DNA of 64,000 nt from Chlorops oryzae (Eukaryota; Arthropoda; Insecta; Diptera; Chloropidae), in contig CM035807.1 of assembly GCA_020466095.1 (NCBI GenBank), positions 14,615,985 through 14,679,984 on the forward strand, read 5' to 3'. A program made the translations under genes and the position numbers. Each line of letters starts with the position of its first letter. Within the stretch, counting starts at the first letter, position 1. Shown here piece after piece: positions 44,015 through 55,764 of the stretch. The notes under the pieces are model-generated. The model was not told the DNA's origin. It worked only from the letters and a program-made list of their open reading frames with translations, and did not search any database.

Positions 44015-45483
44015 ATGCCACCAAACGCGGTCTCTATAAACACTACACAATTGGGTCCATTGCCCATAGATGAGAATGAGCTTCCCAGAAAACCAATCAA
44101 AGAGAGCAAACAAACTGGGGTTCTCTTTGAGGAGGATGCCGATACGGCCGATGGAGCTTTGGCCTATGACATAAGGAAAAATAAACGAGCCGAAAAGAGG
44201 AAACTAAAATTGGTCTGGCGAAATATAATGCTGTTCGGTTATCTCCACGTAGCGGCACTCTATGGCGGTTGGCTCTTTTTCACATCAGCCAAATGGGCAA
44301 CGGTCTTTTTCTGTGAGTATCAAGAGAATTATGTATATTTATGAAATAATAAAAGAAAGCACTTAAGAACGAGTGGAGTGCACAGACTGACCGTCTGCGG
44401 TAGATAAGGCCCGATTAATGGAATTTTTTTTTTGCTAATTATGTACCTACACATATGATGGTTGTTCAAAAATAACGTAACTTTTTCGAATTTCCTTTTC
44501 AGCGATCGCACTCTATTCGATTGGGGTTTTGGGTATTACTGCTGGAGCACATCGTCTATGGGCGCATCGCTCCTATAAGGCAAAATGGCCGTTGCGTGTT
44601 ATTTTGATTATATTCAATACGATCGCTTTCCAAGATGCCGCCTACCATTGGGCACGTGATCATCGTGTGCATCATAAATTCTCTGAGACCGATGCCGATC
44701 CGCATAATGCAACGCGTGGTTTCTTCTTCTCGCACATCGGCTGGCTGCTGTGCAAGAAACATCCCGATGTCATAGCCAAAGGGAAGGGTTTGGATCTTTC
44801 CGATTTGCGAGCCGATCCGATATTAATGTTCCAGAAGAGGTACAAATTCAATGATGATTACGTACATAGAATAATCTTAATAAATCTTCTTATCTTTTCT
44901 TTCAGACACTATATGCTTCTAATGCCCTTGACTTGTTTCATTATGCCCACTTTGGTGCCCATGATCTTTTGGAATGAATCTTTTATAAATTCATGGTTCG
45001 TCGCAACAATGTTTCGTTGGTGTTTTTTGTTGAATGTTACTTGGTGTGTCAACAGTGCTGCGCACAAATTCGGAGGACGTCCCTACGATAAGTGAGTACC
45101 TACCAAAAAAAAAAAAAAAAACAACTCTCCATATTACTCCAGCTAAATGATCCTTTCTCTCTAGGACTATCAATCCAAGCGAGAATAACCTTGTAGCTGC
45201 CTTCGCCTTCGGTGAGGGCTGGCACAATTACCATCATGTCTTCCCGTGGGATTATAAAACTGGTGAATGGGGCAACTACTCCATGAATTTGACAACAGCT
45301 TTTATTGACTTCTTTGCGAAAATTGGTTGGGCCTACGATCTTAAGTCCGTCGCACCTCAGACGATCGAAAAACGTGTTAAACGCACTGGTGACGGAACGC
45401 ATGAGCTTTGGGGATGGGACGATCGAGATCTAACATCCGAAGAAAAAGAAACCGCTCTCATACTCAATAGGAAGTCAGAGTAA
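44015..45483 (+). CDS. Desat1: Delta-9 acyl-CoA desaturase (Desat1-like), four coding exons
   Basis: An ER membrane enzyme that puts a cis double bond at C9 of palmitoyl- and stearoyl-CoA, using cytochrome b5 and O2. In flies it feeds membrane lipids and cuticular hydrocarbon pheromones. The exons are 44015-44312, 44503-44839, 44906-45091 and 45165-45483. All introns are GT-AG, and the exons total 1140 nt for 379 residues, as long as fly Desat1. The three iron-binding His boxes are intact: HRLWAH (116-121), HRVHH (153-157) and HNYHH (294-298). Other strong matches are YHWARDHRVHH, ETDADPHNATRGFFFSH, WFVATMFRW and GDGTHELWGW. Hydrophobic segments near residues 70-110 and 215-265 fit the four-helix topology. 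The 66-bp intron 44840-44905 has no stop and keeps frame, so retaining it would add 22 residues. It could be a close paralogue rather than the true orthologue. Confidence 0.95.
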
Positions 45484-45800
45484 ATAGAGTCGGGTCGATT
45501 CGACTATGGAGGAGTATGGGCATGAGAACATAGAGCTAAGAACGCTATAGTACAGAGACCTTTGAGATTTATGTCGATATTAAATTTACTTTTAAGGATC
45601 AGAAGATTGATCTTATATTTCTATCCGTAGGTTATAAGTTCTATTTATACTATGATGATTATTTGTAGAAGAAATGGCAGTCGATTTGCTTCTTCAAATA
45701 TTTATACTTATATATAATATATAATTTATATCGAAGAAAATTATTAAAGCATATAAGCATACGAAGAGAATATCCAAAGAAAATGACACCAATTTATAAT
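45484..45800 (+). other. Probable 3' UTR of the desaturase
   Basis: AT-rich sequence after the TAA stop. The first candidate poly(A) signal is ATTAAA at 45743-45748; no perfect AATAAA is nearby. Confidence 0.45.
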
Positions 45801-46760
45801 GAAGGTTTTTCTGAAATACAACTTAACTGGATTTAAGCACATAAAAAGACTTTTTGTTGAAGGAAAAATCTTTCTAAGCATGGGTGCCTTTGAGAGTCCA
45901 CAGGTTAAATCACAATGTGACCGTCTTAATTTTTCAAAGTTTAAAGGGATTTAACTTTCAAAAGATCTAATGATATCCTAATGATGTTTTATTTGGGGCG
46001 ATTGGGGATTTGGCCTATAGGCCCAGCTACCTAAATCTGTCACTCTTTCAGAGTATTTTGATTCAAGTCAAACTGAGGCGCTACAAACATAACTGAGGGG
46101 GGAAAAAAACCTATTGTGTATCTCGAATTGACCCAGACCTGATCTCGTTTAAGATTCCAAGGCTTCCAGAAACAGGCCTCCAAACTGCAAAGAAATTCTG
46201 TCCGAAAGCTGTCTTGCGATATTTTTCTACGGGTCGAACTTTCTATACAACTAGGTATATTCTATACAAATAGGTACCCGATTTTGACACATTTCCGATT
46301 AACGTAACACACCCTGTAAAATAATAGTAAAACAGTTCCGATTCATTCCCACAAATCGCATATACGAAAAGATCTGAAAGTGCATTGCAGAACAATTAGA
46401 TACCTACAGACTTTTTATTTCAATTTTAACACATTGCACTCTTTACATACATACATAAGTACATATAAACATAGGTACTTACAGGCGGAACAAACTAACC
46501 AGCGACGTATACACACAAAACTTTCGATAGGAATGGCTAAATAGGAACATAAATGGTTAGTTCATTCATATAAACACTGACTACAAAAGTGACACAACTC
46601 AAAAAAATTTTTTTTCTCATATTTTTATTGAAAAAACACAACCAAAGAAATATGTCACAATATACGACATTCAATTTAGACAACCATGGGATCCTTTTAA
46701 GGGTGACTACACACTCGAACAGAGATAGCGGCTTCGAGTTGGGACCCAATTAAATACACA
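45800..46760. other. Non-coding stretch
   Basis: No exon recognised. ACACCCTGTA at about 46308-46317 resembles a TA-flanked transposon end, with an inverted ACAGGGTGT at 49175-49183. Nothing else supports pairing them. Confidence 0.4.
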
Positions 46761-46925
46761 ATGAACACTTACTTAACGAACAGTGACAGGCCAAGTGACA
46801 GGCCCACTGTAATACCACAAACCGTCACAACTCAATCGACCCCTCCTTTTTGTTCCAATAAAATTCGAGTAGCAAGCCTGAATATTGGATCCTTAACCGG
46901 TAGATTAAGTGAACTCGCGTTGTGA
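46761..46925 (+). pseudogene. Start of an RTE-like non-LTR retrotransposon ORF, truncated
   Basis: From the ATG at 46761 the frame runs 54 codons to TGA (46923-46925). After a Ser/Pro/Thr-rich leader it reads VASLNIGSLTGRLSELA, which resembles the beginning of the apurinic-type endonuclease of RTE-clade elements (xxTLNVGxxTGR). A further piece, RKRKIEK-like, follows in another frame. No reverse transcriptase follows; a GAA run at about 47018-47030 comes next. It is a dead fragment. The assignment rests on one motif. Confidence 0.55.
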
Positions 46926-47940
46926 TCAAGAAAAAGAAAAATCGAAAAATGCAAACAACAGAACAATATGGAGCATTTTGCGGACCCCGGGATAGGCCGG
47001 GATATTTAAACACGCAAGAAGAAGAAGAAGATACGACTTTCAATTTATGAAAAATCGAGGTGCCTAGAGAGAGAAATGGCGCGATTTCTCTTCCAGACCA
47101 GGACTTTTTGAATGTGTGGATTGAAATTGTTGAGAAACTTTTAAATTTGGCATAATATCTTCTATTTTTAATTGACACACTCTTCATAAAAAACATACAT
47201 ACATACGTTTAATCAAAAGGCCTTGGAAACAAAAAAAAAATTGGGGCCCAAATTCCTCCCTAAGATCTTGTTTGTGAGACAAAAGCGATTCGGAAGAGCG
47301 TCTAATCTCATTTGCTTTTGGTTTTGAAGCACAAATGAGATACAATTTTTTCCCCTAACACAACTCCATGGCCCGTGGTAACTAATCTGATACTAACATA
47401 TAGAAAATACTAAGATCTTTGGAATTTTCCCAGGTGTTCACAGGAGCTCCTCAACTGATCTTTATATCTGTATAGGGTCAGTTACAATTAATTGTAATTT
47501 AAATTACAATGGCTTTATAAAAAAGAATTCCTCTCTTCGTATCTGGAATTCATTCCTCATACTGAAAGCCTTAAATACTTTTCGTTTTATTGATATAAAA
47601 ATGAAGGTATGTATAGGCAAGCATCTGAACATCACACACAAACATGTCAACGCATTTAAATTTTGAAAAACTCGTTTTCCAGGGTTGCATTTTTTACTTA
47701 TGGCACAGAGTTGCACATAACGAAAACAGTTCCTACTACATCCACCCTTTCATACACCAACATAATAATGACGTTGAGATTGAAGATAATGATTTAAGAT
47801 AACTGCGTTCGGCCAGAGTACCTAATAGAGATGGGCGCGTGACTAGTGTTTCCGGCACGTCACGAATGAAATTTTCTCACGCACGGACAAAAGTTTTCAA
47901 AGCACTTCGCGAACACGGCACGTAAGACAACAACAACATG
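46926..47940. other. Non-coding stretch
   Basis: No gene recognised. A small palindromic patch around TTACAATTAATTGTAA lies at about 47482-47497. Confidence 0.4.
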
Positions 47941-49011
47941 TTTATACCCAGCGTAAGCGGGGTATATTAGTTTTGTGCAAATCTTGTAACAGGGAGAACT
48001 AAGCTCCGGAGATATAGAAAAATATATATAGAAATGATCAGGATCAAAAACTGAATCGATTTAGACATGTCCGTCTGTCCGTCTGTCCGTCTGACCGTCT
48101 GTCCGTCTGACCGTCTGTCCGTCTGTCCGTCCGTCCGTGGTCGGATCTCCTCCGAAACGGCTGGACCAATGAAGTCGAAATTTGGCACACATGTATATCG
48201 GAGTCCGAGTATGATCCTAGGTAAAAATGGGAGACATCCGCCCACTGCCACGCCCACAAATGAATTTATTGTGTTTTCAATAAAATGCTTGTAACTTGCG
48301 AACCACTCAACACATTCCATTGATATTTGGTGTGCTGGTAAACTACAAAAAGGGACATATCCTGGCAAAAAATGGACGCCGCCCTCCTCGAGCCACGCCC
48401 ACAAATAAGCCCAAAAATAAGGGCTTATCGTAACTTGTGAAGTAAAAGGCGTAGAAGCTTCAAATTCGCAGCATAGGTTGACCAAGGAAATTGAAAGGTG
48501 TAGGAACAAAAATTTATGTAGCCCGCCCACTGCCACGCCCACAAATAGAATTTTCATAACTTCCGAAGTAAAAGGCGTAGAAGCTTCAAATTCGCAACAT
48601 AGGTTCACCAAAGCGAATGAAAGGTGTAGGAAAATTTTTTTTTGGCCCGCCCACTGCCACGCCCACAAATGAAGATTTTTCGTTACTTCCGAAGTAAAAG
48701 GCGTAGAAGCTTTAAATTCGCAACATAGGTTCACCAAGGCGAATGAAAGGTGTAGGAAAAAATTTTATGCGGCCCGCCCACTGCCACGCCCACAAATGAA
48801 GATTTTTCGTAACTTCCGAAGTAAAAGGCGTAGAAGCTTCAAATTCGCAACATAGGTTCACCAAGGCGAATGAAAGGTGTAGGGAAATAATTTATGTTGC
48901 CCTCCCACTGCCACGCCCACAAATAGAGAAGCAAAACATAGTGCGCTCATAATGTCGGGACGCTGGGTATTTCAAAGTCGGGCTTGACCGACTTTAGCTT
49001 TCTTACTTGTT
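47941..49011 (+). mobile_element. mini-me-like dipteran element, copy B
   Basis: Same start (TTTATACCCAGCGTAAGCGG), TA tract, core, (GTCY)n (about 48069-48138) and end as copy A, and very similar throughout. It has one more 125-bp subunit than copy A: GCCCACTGCCACGCCCACAA-type phrases recur near 48240, 48525, 48650, 48778 and 48905. The 256-codon minus-strand frame here (47967-48737) is made of these repeats and is not a gene. Confidence 0.75.
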
Positions 49012-49989
49012 TACTTTTAATTTTATAAAAACTACATATTTATATACATACATATTTGTAACTGTATTAACCATGAAAAAGAAAATGATTATTATATATA
49101 AAGCAGGGGCCGTAACTGTTATTCATTTCATGATAAAAAGCATAAAATATAAGTTATTTTTTTTATCTATTATACAGGGTGTTCCGTTTGTGATGGTCAA
49201 CCGGTCGGGAGCTGATAGAAGGGTTAGAACTAACAAAAAATCGTATGGCAGGTGGAATCCAAAATGCACCCCTGAAGAGTTATAAGAGAAAGAGAGAAAT
49301 TTGCAGTTGTTTCAGAAAAAAAATTGTCACGCCTCAACGTTTGTATCCAAGATAAAAATTTTAATGCAGTTCGACAGAGAATTATCAGGCGTATAAAATA
49401 GTCTTACACTTTATTGCAGCTTCAAGGGTATTTGAGCCTTCAAAGTCAAAATTTTAAAATTTTTTAAACATTTTTTGACTTTGAGAGCCTTTTATGGTAT
49501 GAAAAAGGTTCTATTAACACCCACATTTTTTATTTTATTCAAAATCCTGAATCGATTTCCTTTAATTTGGTACCCCATATGTCTAATAAATTTTTTGAAA
49601 ATAAGATGATAAAATTAAATATCTAAATGAACATCTATCCGTTTGCTACCAATGAAGTCGAACTTATTAGATTTGATACAGTAAAACTACCTTTATTATG
49701 TGGGAAAATGTAAAGCCAATATCTTTATTATTGTTTTACTGTATATTGAACAAAAAATTAAAAGTTAAAATTTGTCTTTTATTTTTTCGTGGAATTTATA
49801 AAAGTTAAATTTTGCCTGATATTTTTCGGGGAAAAAATATCGGATAAATTCGAATATCACAAAGGGTTTTTGTAGCATTTCGAAAAATTTGTTGGCCTTT
49901 CGATGTCTTTCTCTAAAAAAAAAAAAAAATTAATAATAGGAAGTGTGTTTCTCGAAACTATGTTCAAGTCAATTTTTCTCCTACATCTT

Positions 49990-50260
49990 TTATTTGGCTT
50001 GGTCAACCAATGTCTCAAATTTTAAGCTTCTACACCTTTTACTTCGGAAGTTACGAAAAACTTATATCTGTGGGCATGGCAGCGGGCGGATCACGTAAGT
50101 TTTTTTTTTTCTAGACCTTTCATTCGTCAATCTAAGTTTCGAATACGAAAAATCACTGCTTTTTAGTTTAGAAATTTTAAAAAATCTACATTTCTGGGCG
50201 TGGCAGTGGGCGTATATCACCCATTTTCACTTAGGCCTAATCTCGGGTCTCAAAATACCT
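49990..50260 (-). mobile_element. Inverted fragment of a mini-me-like element
   Basis: On the minus strand it carries TTACTTCGGAAGT-complementary and AAGGTGTAGAAGCTT phrases and two GGGCGTGGCAGTGGGC-type blocks, as in the 125-bp subunits. No ends are preserved. Confidence 0.65.
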
Positions 50261-53108
50261 GTAATCCATCAGGTCAGTCACATGGACTTCGCGTTTTTTT
50301 TTTTTCATGTTCGTGCGTGACATGGAAAAATCACGGCGCGCCCTCATCACTAGTACGTATAACCAAGCTTTAGCTGCTGAGTTCGCGATTCTGTTCCTAT
50401 GGCTGTGCATGCACAAACGTACATGCTCGAAGACGAATGAAAGTGCAACGCAGTATACAATTGAGATGCATCTTATGCGTTCCTACATATGAGACCTCTT
50501 TATGTACTTATTAATATTCTTAAGTCATGTAGTGTGGAAATCGCGATAAATTGTTATAAAAGTTTTTTTAAAATTATTTTGCGTCAGATTCTATTAAAAT
50601 TTATTATTTCATGCTTTCGATTTTATGAGCAATATTTTTTATTGCTCTTTCTGATAAAGATTTGTTTTATCAAAGAGATTGGTTAAGATTGGTAGGCTTA
50701 TTTAGAATATTTACTGCAGTGTAGCTACGCATTTTAAATGCGATAAGCTCACAGAGGAGATTTTGAAAGAATTCAAATATGAAATTTATTTTTTTTTTGT
50801 AATTTCTCACGCATTCATACCTCTTAGAGGGTTCAAGGAACCATTTTTTCATACGTAGCAATTTTTTTTAGTATTTTTTTTAAATATTTTTCCATATGGT
50901 TTTGACAAAAACAAAAACCAAATTTTTTAAATGAGAGTTTTTCATGAAAAACATTATTTAATTATTTATGAAGCCTTAATCAAACGGATAAAAGAATCCG
51001 CTTTTTTAATATATCATGCAGTAAACAGTTCATATAATTTTTTAATATTTTTTTAAATTCAAAATAATAACGAATATCCCAGAAAAGTGTTTTTCCAAAG
51101 AGAAATTCAGTTAGTTTTCATAAATATTGATTAACGATAAAAAAAAAAAGAAATGATCGCAATGGATGTTTATAGCGCACTTAAGATGCGACCACAACTT
51201 AAACCTTTTGCTTTGTGTTCATTGCTGGCTTGCGAATATCTTAAACTGAGAGTGCTCTAACAAAAGGTTCTCAGTTCGGTTTCACAGTTCGTTGTGTTGG
51301 TTTTGATGTTGTGACGCGGTCTTTTGCTGCTTTCGATTGATGTTTTGTTGTTGTCTATCGCGCCAATGACAATAGTTAGAAGTAAGAGGAAACAAGACCA
51401 ATGTTAAGGCATAATTATTACCAAATATTATTTATTGTTATGTTAACACATTCGACTATATATGAAACGGAATCATATTCATTTGATGAGTAAATGTCGG
51501 CAATATAAAAAAAAATAACAAAAAAAAAAAAACACACAACTGAAGTGTATTAATTAAAAATAAATTATAATAATTTGTTGCTCTTGAGATCAATTTTAAT
51601 TTCGTTTTAAAGTGCGTGATTGTGAACTTGTGGCCGCGAAGTTCAATTAAAAATTTCATTTTGGCTTTGAAGATAATAAAAAGTATTGATAAAATAAATA
51701 CGTCATCGCTGGCGCGTCGCAAACATAATTGAAGCCAATGGTTTTTTTTTTTTGTATGCGATGTTGTTGCTTTTTAAATTTTTTTTTTTTTTTTGTTTTT
51801 ATAATATTCGACGGCGTCGAAGTGCTGTCTTTCTTCAAAATCCCTCTTTGCGAAAATGTGAGTCAGAGAAGACAGAAAACAAGGCAAAAAAAAAAAGGGG
51901 GGGGCGAAAAAAGAACAAAAACAGCGCGGGAGACAGTGCGACCAAAGTCAGTCGGTGGCCCAAATTCCCATAAATATCACTTCCACAAATGCCATAGACC
52001 CCATCAACAAACAACCAAACACACGTCTTCACAAGTCGCCGTCAGCGTTTATTTGTAGTGATTTTCCGCGATTGGACAGCGGCACTCGATGCAATAGGGC
52101 AATGCAGTTCTTAAGAGCGCCTTCCGTGTCCGCCGTTTCATTTAATGTTTTGCGAAAAAAAATTAATTTTTTTTTTTTTTTAAAGTAATTTCCTTTAATT
52201 TGTTCATATCGCATTTGTGTCGTGACGCTCAATGCCATGAATATTATTAAAGCGAACCTACACTCGATGATTTATATAATTGCACTAAATAATACCCAGA
52301 GATATATGTACATATGTACAAATATATGAAAGAAAAAAAAAGCCAGCATTGAACAATTTAAACGCAGTGAATAATAGTTTTTTTTTCCTTTGAATTTCGA
52401 TCAACTCTGAAGGGAATTCGTCAAAACGATGTTGGAAAGTACAAAATTGCCAATAAATGCTTTTCAATTCCTCTATTCGGTTTCCTAGTAACCGGATACG
52501 TAATCATTCTGACACGAAATGAAGAGGTGGGAAGGCTCCATTGTTTTTTTTTTTTTGTTTTATTATTTTTTTTATTTTTATCTCATTCAGAGACAATTGC
52601 CTTTCAACAAGTCTTTTAAGTGCTATCTGTGTTCCAATCCAAACGACGAATATTTGCACAGCAGTGCTCGGCGCAAATATATTTCAAATTCTCGAGATGT
52701 TCGTTTTCCGGATCAACTTTTTGCGTTCGAGCGTGTATTAACGATAAAAAAAATAAATTACTTCCAGTGCCGGTTTTATGACAATCTCTTTGTTAACTCT
52801 CAAATTGCTGCGTTAAAACAATAAAAAAAGAAACCTTAAACCTTAGTAATTCCTTACGCCTCCGCCGTCATCGTTTGACGCGAATAGTCCGAATAAAACG
52901 TACGATGGGAATTATCTCTCCAAAAACTGATAAAAAGAAAATACTTTGTTGTGCTGTAATTTAGCGGCTCGTACATTTGAGCATCCTAAGTTGATGGTTT
53001 TGATACAGAAAAGACTCGATTTAGGGAGCGATTTGAGTGCAAATTTGATCGAGAAACACATTGAGCGGAATCACTCCCAAAGCAAGTAAAATTTATCGTC
53101 CTTAGCGG
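50261..53108. other. Non-coding stretch
   Basis: AT-rich with many poly-T and poly-A runs. A TCAGTTCGGTTTCACAGTTC segment at about 51270 looks initiator-like and lies near less AT-rich sequence, but no exon follows that I recognise. The 101-codon frame at 52519-52824 has a CYLC motif but no known domain. Confidence 0.4.
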
Positions 53109-53248
53109 CAGTAGCGTAGTGAGATATTTCGCCGCTCGGGGAACAATGGGGGCACAACACATGAAATGCAGCCGGTCCCCCTTGTCCAAATAGAAAGACC
53201 TTTATAAAAATTAAACTTTGATTTAGAGCCCCCGTTACTACGCTCCTG
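53109..53248. mobile_element. 140-bp hAT-type MITE with perfect 8-bp duplication
   Basis: Ends CAGTAGCGTAGTGAG and, inverted, CAGGAGCGTAGTAAC. CTTAGCGG stands directly outside both ends (53101-53108 and 53249-53256). Confidence 0.85.
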
Positions 53249-53488
53249 CTTAGCGGTGATTTAGGGGAGAAAGATCTTTATGAAAATTTGTAAGAGACCA
53301 AATTTTTGTTTTTAGACTACTTGCAAAATCATATATAAGGATGTTTTGGCATTATTTTAAGAAACCTAGGGGACATATGTATCCTCTTAAATCTGTCAAC
53401 AATGGCGAAACATCAAAAGTTCATTGGAAATTGTATATCCGAGCAAACATATTCGGAGTGCTGAGATATATGAGTCCTAAATTAGTCT

Positions 53489-53900
53489 CCCTGCAAGCAT
53501 TTGGAAGATGTTTGGAAGAACGTTCGTCCAGAAGATGTTTAGGCGATTCTTCTGGAAGAAGGTTAGACGATGTTTTTCATTTCATACCAACAATTCAATA
53601 GCAAACACGTGCATCGCCGAATCATCTTGTGGAAGAATCGCCTAAACATCTTCTAGACGACCGTAATACGAACGTTTGCAGTGGAAATTTCCACTCCAGG
53701 TCCAGCGAATCTTCTCCGCGATTAAAAAAGGGAATCTTCTCCGCGATGAAGAAGCGAATCCTCTCCGCGAATCGCTTTCGACCGGACAAATTCTCACAGC
53801 TATGATCCGAAAGCGATTCTTAAGCAACTGTTGCGGCGAACAAAACGTTCGCGGCCGCGAATCGCATTCGGATCTTCCGCAACTAAAAATGCTTGCAGGG
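53489..53900. mobile_element. TIR element candidate with CCCTGCAAGCATTT ends
   Basis: CCCTGCAAGCATTT at 53489-53502 is inverted exactly at 53887-53900. Inside, CATCTTC/GAAGATG segments are partly inverted and TCTTCTCCGCGAT is tandemly repeated three times near 53705-53775. I see no target duplication. A SINE abuts its right end. Confidence 0.6.
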
Positions 53901-53924
53901 CTGAAATATGTACATGTCTGTATG

Positions 53925-54174
53925 TATGTATGTTGGATTGGCTGCCACTTAGGCCGTGCGACCGGTCCATTGTGATATCTACCACGAGAGGTTTGTTTGT
54001 GTTTGTGTAAATGTGTATGTTTTTGTTACTAGTGTTCCCCTCCTAACATGAGATTTTTGAAAAACCAGTGCTAGGCTTGAAACGTTACACTCCGATTCGC
54101 CTTTGCCGGGAATCGAACCTCGGACCCCGGGATCAAGAGCATAGAACGCATCCCCTACGCTATCCTAGAGCCAC
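53925..54174 (-). mobile_element. tRNA-derived SINE, copy 2
   Basis: Read from 54174 leftwards: TGGCTCTAGGATAGCGTAGG head, GGTTCGATTCC B box (about 54111-54121), AAGCCTAGCACTGG, and the same 3' part and CATACATACATACA tail as copy 1. No clear target duplication is seen. Confidence 0.85.
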
Positions 54175-54459
54175 CTAAAATACATACATAGAAAACAAGA
54201 AAAATAAATGGGCTTCCGAGGTTCAAATCCCTTTTGAAACTCATAAATATGAGTACGGAAGGAGTCATACATATATGCAGGCGCGCAGCCAGGATTTCAA
54301 TTTGGGGGGGGTTCGCAGAAAATTTTTCTAAATATTTTTTGTTTTTATTTTCGTAAAAAGCTTACAAAATATATAATTAAAATATATTTACATAAATATT
54401 TTACATTTTTATAAGGTGTACAAAGTAAAAAAAAGTATTTTCGAAGGAACTTATTCAAT

Positions 54460-55690
54460 TTAAAGTGCAATGTTAAGTCTGCGCTTGCTTTCAGCAAGTT
54501 TATTTAGTATGTCCTCTACAGTGGCTCTGGGATAGCGTAGGGGATGCGTGCTATGCTCTTGATCCCAGAGTCCGAGGTTCGATTCCCGGCACAGGCGAAA
54601 CGGAGTGTAATGTTCCAAGCCTAGCACTGGTTTTTCAAAAATCGCATGTTAGGGGCACACTACATAAAAAGACAATACACTCACACAAACACAAGAAAAC
54701 CTCCGTGGTATCACAATGGGCCGATTAACGGCCTAAGTGGCAGCCACTTCAACCTAATTACCTACCATGTCCTCTACACTGGGAGTAAGATCTCGATGGA
54801 CGTGGAGGAGTGCTAAGGCATTTAACCTCTGTTCTGTCATTGTAGATCTAAGATAAGTTTTGAGTCGGCGGAGAGTTGAAAACGATCTCTCATTTTCACA
54901 TGTGGTTATTGGAAGAGTAGCCAAAATAGTTAATAAAAAAAAATTATTTGGTAAAATATCTTTTTTACAAAATTTTATAGCGTCAAACACTGTTTTTGGT
55001 CTTTCATTTTTTTCTAAATTATTAATTAATTTATACCAAATAGTGAGCTCCATTCATCAAAATTTCCCTCTAAATCATCTTGATAAAACTGAAAGAGTTT
55101 TTTAAATTTGTCTAAAAAATCATCAACTTTTGCAGTATCGCTTTGAGGAAATAAAACTTGAAAACCAAGAAGAATATCCTTGTGTTTTGAAAAGCGATTG
55201 GTTAAGTTGACAATAAATGCATCCACAAAAGGTAAATAAAGGGAAATACGATAATAATATTCAACACTTTTAGTATGAAACTGTGCTTCGTGGTCCTGAG
55301 AATTTGCGAGCCTAGGTTTTTGCAAAATAAGTCCGCTTGATAAAGCTTGCTTCTCAGCGTTTTTAAACAATTTCTGAAATTCTTCCTCAGCGTTAATTCT
55401 TAAGGTTTGAATATTCTCTAAGCATATATCTGCTAGGACAACAGCATATTTGAGATCAATGTTTCTACCTTGTAAATATTTACATAGAACAAATGTGTAA
55501 CTAAAAACTTGGTTTATACAATGAAGAGATATAAGAAATTCGCCTTTTTGTAAGGCACATTTTAATAAATTAGACTGACTTGACACATTTTGATCATTCC
55601 AAGAGGAAATTCGGTCAAGAACTAAAATTATTGCATCATAAAACTTAATAAAAGAGTTTGTAGGACGGCGATGTAGAAATGTAAGCTGTG
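54460..55690 (-). pseudogene. hAT transposase C-terminal region, frameshifted and SINE-split
   Basis: Would encode the C-terminal half of a hAT transposase (the ZMYM1-like/52-kDa-repressor-like type common in insects). The first piece is open from about 55686 to 55026. The frame then shifts near 55040, and the second piece (to 54754) contains the hAT dimerisation motif ITTCENERSFSTLRRLKTY. The last 20 or so codons lie beyond the SINE, ending at TAA 54460-54462. The BED finger and the catalytic core's N-terminal part are absent. It is non-functional by deletion, frameshift and insertion. Confidence 0.88.
54521..54766 (+). mobile_element. tRNA-derived SINE, copy 3, nested in the hAT element
   Basis: The most complete copy: GTGGCTCTGGGATAGCGTAG head, GGTTCGATTCC B box at 54576-54586, and the same body as copies 1 and 2. 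A perfect 12-bp duplication, ATGTCCTCTACA, flanks it (54509-54520 and 54767-54778). The transposase frame resumes on the far side. Confidence 0.93.
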
Positions 55691-55764
55691 TGGTGTATTT
55701 TTTCCTTAATTTGGGGGGGTTTGAACCCCCAAAACCCCCCCCTGGCTGCGCGCCTGCATATATG

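Larger units (their letters stand above)
54278..55756 (-). mobile_element. Degenerate hAT element with 8-bp duplication, interrupted by a SINE
   Basis: Ends CAGGCGCGCAGCCAGG in inverted orientation (16 bp perfect) followed by G-rich tracts. CATATATG stands outside both ends (54270-54277 and 55757-55764). It holds the C-terminal part of a hAT transposase and lacks the N-terminal part, so it is internally deleted. Without the SINE and its duplication it would be about 1.2 kb. Confidence 0.9.

Noticed and set aside
47967..48737. 256-codon minus-strand frame
   Set aside because: It is built from the 125-bp subunits and GTCY tract of a mini-me-like element, and the same phrases appear in three frames in copy A.
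46308..49183. ACACCCTGTA and ACAGGGTGT as ends of one element
   Set aside because: The motif is short and common in arthropod DNA, no target duplication or further match was seen, and the interval contains unrelated elements.
52519..52824. 101-codon frame with CYLCSNPND segment
   Set aside because: It starts in poly-T-coded Phe, has only one cysteine pair, and matches no domain I know. Kept as non-coding.
54521..54595. Functional tRNA gene (B box GGTTCGATTCC)
   Set aside because: No full cloverleaf or clear anticodon arm forms, and the same sequence recurs in three dispersed copies with target duplications, so it is a SINE head.
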